Below are positions 58,693 to 64,000 of a stretch of 64,000 nt of DNA, piece by piece (position 1 is the stretch's first letter; every line of letters starts with the position of its first letter). The DNA lies in the NCBI RefSeq assembly GCF_016906535.1, contig NC_057370.1, forward strand, positions 1,426,001 through 1,490,000, written 5' to 3'. The stretch comes from Rhizoctonia solani. Taxonomy: Eukaryota > Basidiomycota > Agaricomycetes > Cantharellales > Ceratobasidiaceae. Position numbers and translations under genes: made by a program. A model generated the notes under the pieces. It made no database searches, was not told the origin of the DNA, and saw only the letters and a program-made list of their open reading frames with translations.

Positions 58693-61600
58693 ATGGCCAC
58701 GGCTTTGGATAACATACCAGTGGTCCAGAACTCTAGTCCATCGGATCAGCTCAAAGCTCTAATACACGCTGGATCTCTCTTGGCCGGGAACTCCAAAGGA
58801 CGAGGCGATGATGCTTCAAAAACATTGCAAGATATAGCCATCAGTCGTCTTCATGAATTTAATAGTGTCACTTCCCAAATGCCTAATCTGGCACTGTCAC
58901 TCGATGAAATCAACGAAAAGGACCTTGGTGAACTAAAATCATTGACTGCACAAAAATCTCTCGGTATTCTCGAGCATATTCAAGCTTTACTGCGGGAGCA
59001 CGATGTCGATCTACCTGCTGATAATAGAGAGTCTAATTCCCCTCAAAGTGAGCTGGATCTCCATGTATGACTTATGTGTGAGTTAACCCCTTTTTCAGTT
59101 GCTCTTGGCACACGAGACCTCACTGTATTGCGGACTCTAGCATCTGTCGTATTCGGCTGGGGCACAACACCCTTGCTCGTGGCTTTATATCCTCAAGTTG
59201 GCTCATTATCGACTGGCAATCTTCCGGATAAATCTATCCTAATCCCAGAAATCAATCTGCTAACAGTACGATTGGTCTCACTAATTTGGCCTTCTGATGG
59301 TGGAGCTGGAACATCTTCCCAATCGACCCGACCATTCCCATCGCATATCACTAAAATACTCACCACATCTCACGTTGTTGACATATTACGACTGGGCATT
59401 AGTATTGGGTGGCTTCCAGAACCAGATAACCAGATGCAAGAAATGGTCTATAAGTTACTCAAAATGTTGGTATGCCTGGTTCTTGCTACACACTGAATAA
59501 AGTAACCTCAGTATTCTTCGATTAGGTTACCCGCTTCGCAGGCAATTGTATCTCTCGGTAGTGTGAGTCAGCCCATACGAGCATCGCCTGAAAGCGGGCC
59601 TTTGTCTCTACCGGCCCCGCCTTATCTCCAGAAAGCGACCTCGGGGCTGTTGTCCCAGCAAGTCTTGCGGCCGGACGGGGTCTCTGGGCTATGTGCTGCT
59701 GTGTTTGGAGAGGCCGATGAAGGTAAGTAGCATTCTCTACCTCATGATTAAGTGTTCTTATGTATACTTAGTTGCACCGTTGGTAAAATTAGAGCGCATA
59801 GCTCGAGTGTTGGGAGCAGTGCCCTCCCATATGAATCGCGAGGTGAGACTCTATGCCAGGCGTCCAAGTGTGACTAAATAAATGAGGCTTAGGTATATAT
59901 GCGGACAATCATCCCCAATATAATCACTCTCCTTTCGCCACCCAAGCTAGAGTTCCAATCTCAATCCGTCCCAACATCGTACAGGCAAGCGGCAGCATTC
60001 ACACTATCCAGATTGTTCAAAATATCCAAGTCCCTCACTCTCAAAATTGCATCGCCAATGATACACGGCCGATTCTTCTATGAGCCCACTCCATCCTTAG
60101 AAACTCCATCGCTATCAGATACTATAACAACCCTCACCACGCTCTTCACGTCGACAGACCCATCACCTTTCCTTGCTCAAGTAGTTATCGAGCCTATTCT
60201 CGTCCCTTTATATAATCTATTAGCACACCTTGACGCGCAGCGTATTTCAGACCCAACTCTGAAGGAATTAGCGCGTGGTCTGATTAAGACGTGGGCACGC
60301 CTCGTGGGTCGTGAAGAAGCAGTTGAAGGCCTATGGTCGGTTATACAGGGCACCGGAGGATGGGGCGTTGGGGGTGAGGCAAAATGGTGTTGGGATGTAG
60401 GGGAAGAAGGTTTGGAAATATCGAAGACCGGGTGCGTCCCCAACACGCTTTAACTTTGGTATTGAGCTTAACATTCCAGTCTCTCAGCCCACCTAAACCT
60501 ATTCCACTCTCGGTATTGCAAGGGCCCGATGACAATGGAGAACTAGGCGACGAGGAGGATGATAATCCTCTATCTCTTCGTCCAGCTCCAACCCATTTTG
60601 GGGAGCTACTCAAGTCGCTCGAAAGAAAAGATGTTGCGAGTGCAATATTTGTCAAAACCTTGAACGCGTATCAAGCCTCCAAGGTGATGGATACAGATCC
60701 TTTAAAGTGAGTAATTCAGCCGAAGATTGGATATGCATTTGACTCGTAAATAGGATATTGCTTTATCTCCGGCTTATACTAGAAATGCAACAAAAACTTG
60801 GTTCTAGCGTCCTTGATGAGCCAGATCATATTTTGCAATTCATAGCCCATGTAATTGAACCTAAACGACATATTAGGAAGCCTGAGTATCTTGCGCAGGA
60901 TCCACTGCGAATTGTCGAAGCGGACAGTGATGACGAAGATAGAGTTGACGAACCTCAAGCTGAAGATGAGATGGTGCTAACAGCTGTGACATTATTGCTG
61001 GCTCTGCTAGAAGGTATGCTAACCTTTGCTCCTGTACCACGAACTAACTATTGTGCAGCGAACGAAAAAATGTCGACTCTCACATCTCCTCTATTGGCTG
61101 TGATATTTGATTATATTGAGCCAATAACCAACCATAACGATGAATCTCTCCGCTCATTAGCTCGGGAAGCTCGACTTGTTTTGATTTCTCGTCGATCTAT
61201 TGCGGAAGTTGGCCCTTTGGCCACCGATGCTGGACGCCCGGCACTTCAAACCTACCAAGAAGCCCTTCGACTAATCCAGGACCCCATTTTACCCGTGCGA
61301 GCGCATGGGCTACATATGCTTCGGCAGCTCGTAGTTCCACCAAAACCAGCAAAAGGCACACCCCCTATAGCACCACCAGAGCTGAATGCAGCCCTTATCC
61401 CGGCCATACTTGATGTCTTTTTACAGTCCATACAAGAAGAAGATAGTTTCGTATTTTTAAATGCCGTTCAAGGTCTGTCTGCGATGGCCAATAGGCTTGG
61501 AAGGGAGATCATTCAAAATCTCGTAAGGATATATGCGGATGGGGTCGAGTCCGGCCACCCGATAGAACGGGCCGAAATGGACAAACGGGTGCGAGTTGGA

Positions 61601-62223
61601 GAGGCACTTGTACAGGTAGTTCGTAGCTGTGGAGATGCTCTCGGGAATTACGGTGCGTTCGATTTCTAATTATCAAAGGTGGCTTCTGATGCGGGCTGCT
61701 AGTGGACATGCTTGTTCCATCATTGTTCCGAGTGACACGAGCACATAATCTACCGACTATTCTGCGCTCGTCAGCACTATCAATACTGTCTCAGTGTGTA
61801 GAGACATCTCCGGTATCCGTCACAGGGTGGACAGAAGATATTCTCTCGGGAATGCTAGACATCCTGCAACTCGAGAGCGTTCAAGCTGTGCCATTGTCTC
61901 GTAAAGCTAGAGAAGAAGCGCGACAGAAGGAGGAAACAAAGTTCGACTTGAGCGTTGATTCAAACCCTCAAGAAGTCGATTCGAAACTACCACCACTTCG
62001 TCGCTCGGCACTGGTTTGTTTCGCACTGGTTGTGCGCTCCATGGTAGAAGGCGTGTACGAGGACACCCGCCCAGCACAGCTGGGAAATTTACGAAGCAAA
62101 GCGATCACTGTTCTAGAATATGTAAGATTAACGGATAGTGACTCTGTTACTCGTACACAAGCCGCAGAAACACTATCGTTGGTCAAGCAGCTTGGACGAG
62201 CAGAGCTTGGACTGGATGTGTAA
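58693..62223 (+). CDS. RTP1: RNA polymerase II assembly factor RTP1/TANGO6
   Basis: HEAT-repeat protein needed for assembly or nuclear import of RNA polymerase II (yeast Rtp1, animal TANGO6). Exons 58693-59047, 59099-59469, 59512-59722, 59772-59842, 59893-60431, 60480-60706, 60754-61013, 61059-61652 and 61703-62223 give 1049 residues if one G is added at about 60431 (ACCGGGTG). The start reads MATALDNIPVVQNSS. Typical regions: TRDLTVLRTLASVVFGWGTT, the C-terminal RTP1 domain 1 with ESLRSLAREARLVLISRR and DPILPVRAHGLHMLRQLV, and RTP1 domain 2 near the end (RRSALVCFALVVRSMVEGVY, then EYVRLTDSDSVTRTQAAETL). Length and order fit the family. A single repair is needed at an exon end. Confidence 0.85.
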
Positions 62224-62355
62224 ATACAAGTAAACAACGTGACGCTGCTTACTTCATAACTTGCCGCAACAGAAAAATTGGGAATTCGCCTTTTCGTTCG
62301 ACCAGCCCTGAGGTTCAACCACCCATCCCAAACAGCTGATATTAGCTCAGTGATC

Positions 62356-64000
62356 ATGCAACCTTCTTCTCCTCCCGCCTCTGCGCCGGTCGAGAAAAGG
62401 AAAAAGAAAAAGTCCAAAAAACATACCCCTGACGTTTCGTCGCCCTCTGTTGGTGGAGCAACGAGCGTGACGACGAACTCAGTTATCAACACTGAGGATG
62501 GCATTAACCGAGCAATTCAAACTGCCCTGGATCATGCCACCGCAATAGCCACACCATCTAGTACCAATGGGCCCTCCACTACACAGGAGAGGTCATCCAA
62601 GCCGAAGAAGCGTCACGCTACCTCGAATGACCCAATCGCCGATGGCTCGGAGCCACGGAAGTCAAAGAAACAAAAGTCTAGTGATAACTCTGTTGCATCT
62701 TCTTCGCCTATTATGTCGCCTCCGACTGCGAATCCAACAAACGTAACTCCCAATCCGAATACGGCTCACCTCGTGTCGGCATACATTCCGCCACAACTTG
62801 GTCACTCTCATATACCTATCGACCCAACCTTGACAGGCCATGAGCATCTCATGCAACAGCATCCACACTTACAGGCGATTGTTCCTAATGCGACATTTAC
62901 AGGGAACGCTCTTGCTGCCGCCAACGGAGCATCTCAGCACCACCCAGATGCATTAGGTTCCTTCATATTCAACCAAGATGCTGATCTATCATCTCTGGGC
63001 TCGAATGAAGAATTAATTCGTGCGCTTCAAGGTTTTGATCTCTCCAAATTCGCAGGTGTATTCAAGTACCCCGAGTCCATGTCAACCGAAAACCCGGCGC
63101 CTGTTCACCAGGGCAATGAACCCGGTCCATCAAGACTTGGAAACAACCCTCAGCTTAATATTGACCAGCCCGTCGCCGTCTCATCCGGTGCATCTGGGAA
63201 CAAGCCCCGTCAAAAGAAGATTGTGGCCCCCCAGCCCGGTAGTCAGATTGTCAACCCGGAGCATGCTGATATCTTGGCAACGCACTGGTTAAACCCAGCC
63301 AAGTTGGCGGAGCTTGTCAAAGAACAAGGTATGGCCTTCTTTAATGAAACACATTATGCCATTAACCATATGCCATTCAAACCAGGGCTTGTGTACAAGA
63401 AAGGGAAATTCTCAGCTATTGAAGAGCACCAAATTGAAGAGGCATTACAAAACTATGCCAAGTCCAGAAGCTTGACTCCTCCCGAAATTGACGCTATTAT
63501 ATTTTCAAAAGGGAAAAAGGCCAAAGAGGAGTACAGTACCTTTTGGTCTGAAATCAGTAGGACTTCCTTGTATGATACATTTGCCACGATCCTAACATTA
63601 CTTGTAGCTCGTGCAGTTCCCCAGCGGCCTATCATTGCTGTGTACCACCACGTTAGACGTACGCACCATCCCATGAAACAACAAGGGAAATGGACTCCTG
63701 AAGAGGACGCAATTGTGATAGCGTGCGTACACTCGTATTTCCTGGCGAACAACTGAAGCCGAATAGATAACCCAAGTGCTGTCGCCGAGCTGGGTCAGAA
63801 ATGGGAGCAAATCAGCCTGCGTGTTGGCCGTATGTCTTCGGACTGTAGGGATCGGTACCGTAATCACTTGGTTGATCAAGAGGCTCGTGTAGTTGGTGAG
63901 TACGCCGATTTTAACAACTCGCCAAGGTGTAACTGGTTTCGATTTAGGCCCCTGGACCAAGGAAGAGGAGGATGAATTGACGAGGATCGTCATGGAGCTC
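62356..64000 (+). CDS. REB1/TTF1-like Myb DNA-binding protein, 3' end beyond window
   Basis: Probable Pol I terminator or general regulatory factor. Start at 62356 (MQPSSPPASAPVEKRKKKKS); an upstream in-frame non-Met extension is less likely. Exons 62356-63556, 63608-63722, 63777-63895 and 63948 onward. Residues 1-300 are low-complexity with Lys-rich patches (SEPRKSKKQK) suggesting nuclear import. The DNA-binding part begins GLVYKKGKFSAIEEHQIEEA, continues with VPQRPIIAVYHHVRRTHHP, KWTPEEDAIVIA...QKWEQISLRVGR, SSDCRDRYRNHL and GPWTKEEEDELTRIV, i.e. consecutive Myb-like repeats with the Trp spacing of the REB1/TTF1 family. The gene is cut by the right edge within the last repeats. Frame is clean. 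Confidence 0.85.

Noticed and set aside
1..64000. tRNA, rRNA, CRISPR or bacterial-type operon features
   Set aside because: No B-box GGTTCGANTCC-type element in a plausible cloverleaf, no spaced repeats and no Shine-Dalgarno pattern; the DNA is eukaryotic.

Overview
This window looks like nuclear DNA of a basidiomycete fungus, most likely an agaricomycete. Almost every gene is cut by several short introns of about 45-65 nt with GT-AG ends, gene spacing is tight on both strands, and one gene (23533-25706) belongs to a membrane-protein family (DUF6533) typical of mushroom-forming fungi. A Rhizoctonia/Ceratobasidium-type genome would fit, but that is inference. No rRNA, tRNA, CRISPR array or intact transposon was recognised. 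All gene models were spliced by eye, so exon ends may be off by a base or two.

Left part (1-15 kb), gene-poor: an NYN-domain protein running off the left edge, a three-exon PET100 homologue, a full SMG6/EST1A-like nonsense-mediated-decay endonuclease, and a second NYN protein that has lost its metal-binding acidic residues and carries a helical tail resembling the TFIIS N-terminal domain. Three PIN-like nuclease-fold genes therefore lie within 12.8 kb.

15-30 kb: an LDB/SEUSS-type transcription cofactor, cyclin C, two tandem copies of a small secreted-protein family, a DUF6533 membrane protein with an internal tandem duplication, chaperonin subunit CCT2 and mitochondrial ribosomal protein uL24m. 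In this stretch conserved genes carry many single-base frame breaks, nearly all readable as missing bases in short homopolymers. This points to poor consensus sequence or a decayed haplotype.

30-64 kb is gene-dense and mostly clean: equilibrative nucleoside transporter, ribosomal protein eL18 head-to-head with a Tra2-like splicing factor, RNA polymerase I subunit RPA135 (12 exons, intact), a large protein with an H2A-like histone fold, a three-finger C2H2 protein, a Q/P-rich nuclear-looking protein, the complex I assembly factor NDUFAF5, acyl-protein thioesterase, tRNA methyltransferase TRM10, a Whi3-like RNA-binding protein, a small tail-anchored-looking protein, the RNA polymerase II assembly factor RTP1/TANGO6, and a REB1/TTF1-like Myb protein running off the right edge.

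Most genes are housekeeping: Pol I transcription (RPA135, REB1-like), Pol II regulation and assembly (cyclin C, LDB, RTP1), RNA decay and processing (SMG6, NYN, Tra2, TRM10, Whi3), and mitochondrial biogenesis (PET100, uL24m, NDUFAF5). Nothing resembles a secondary-metabolite or mobile-element cluster. The most unusual items are the degenerate NYN fusion and the histone-fold protein.
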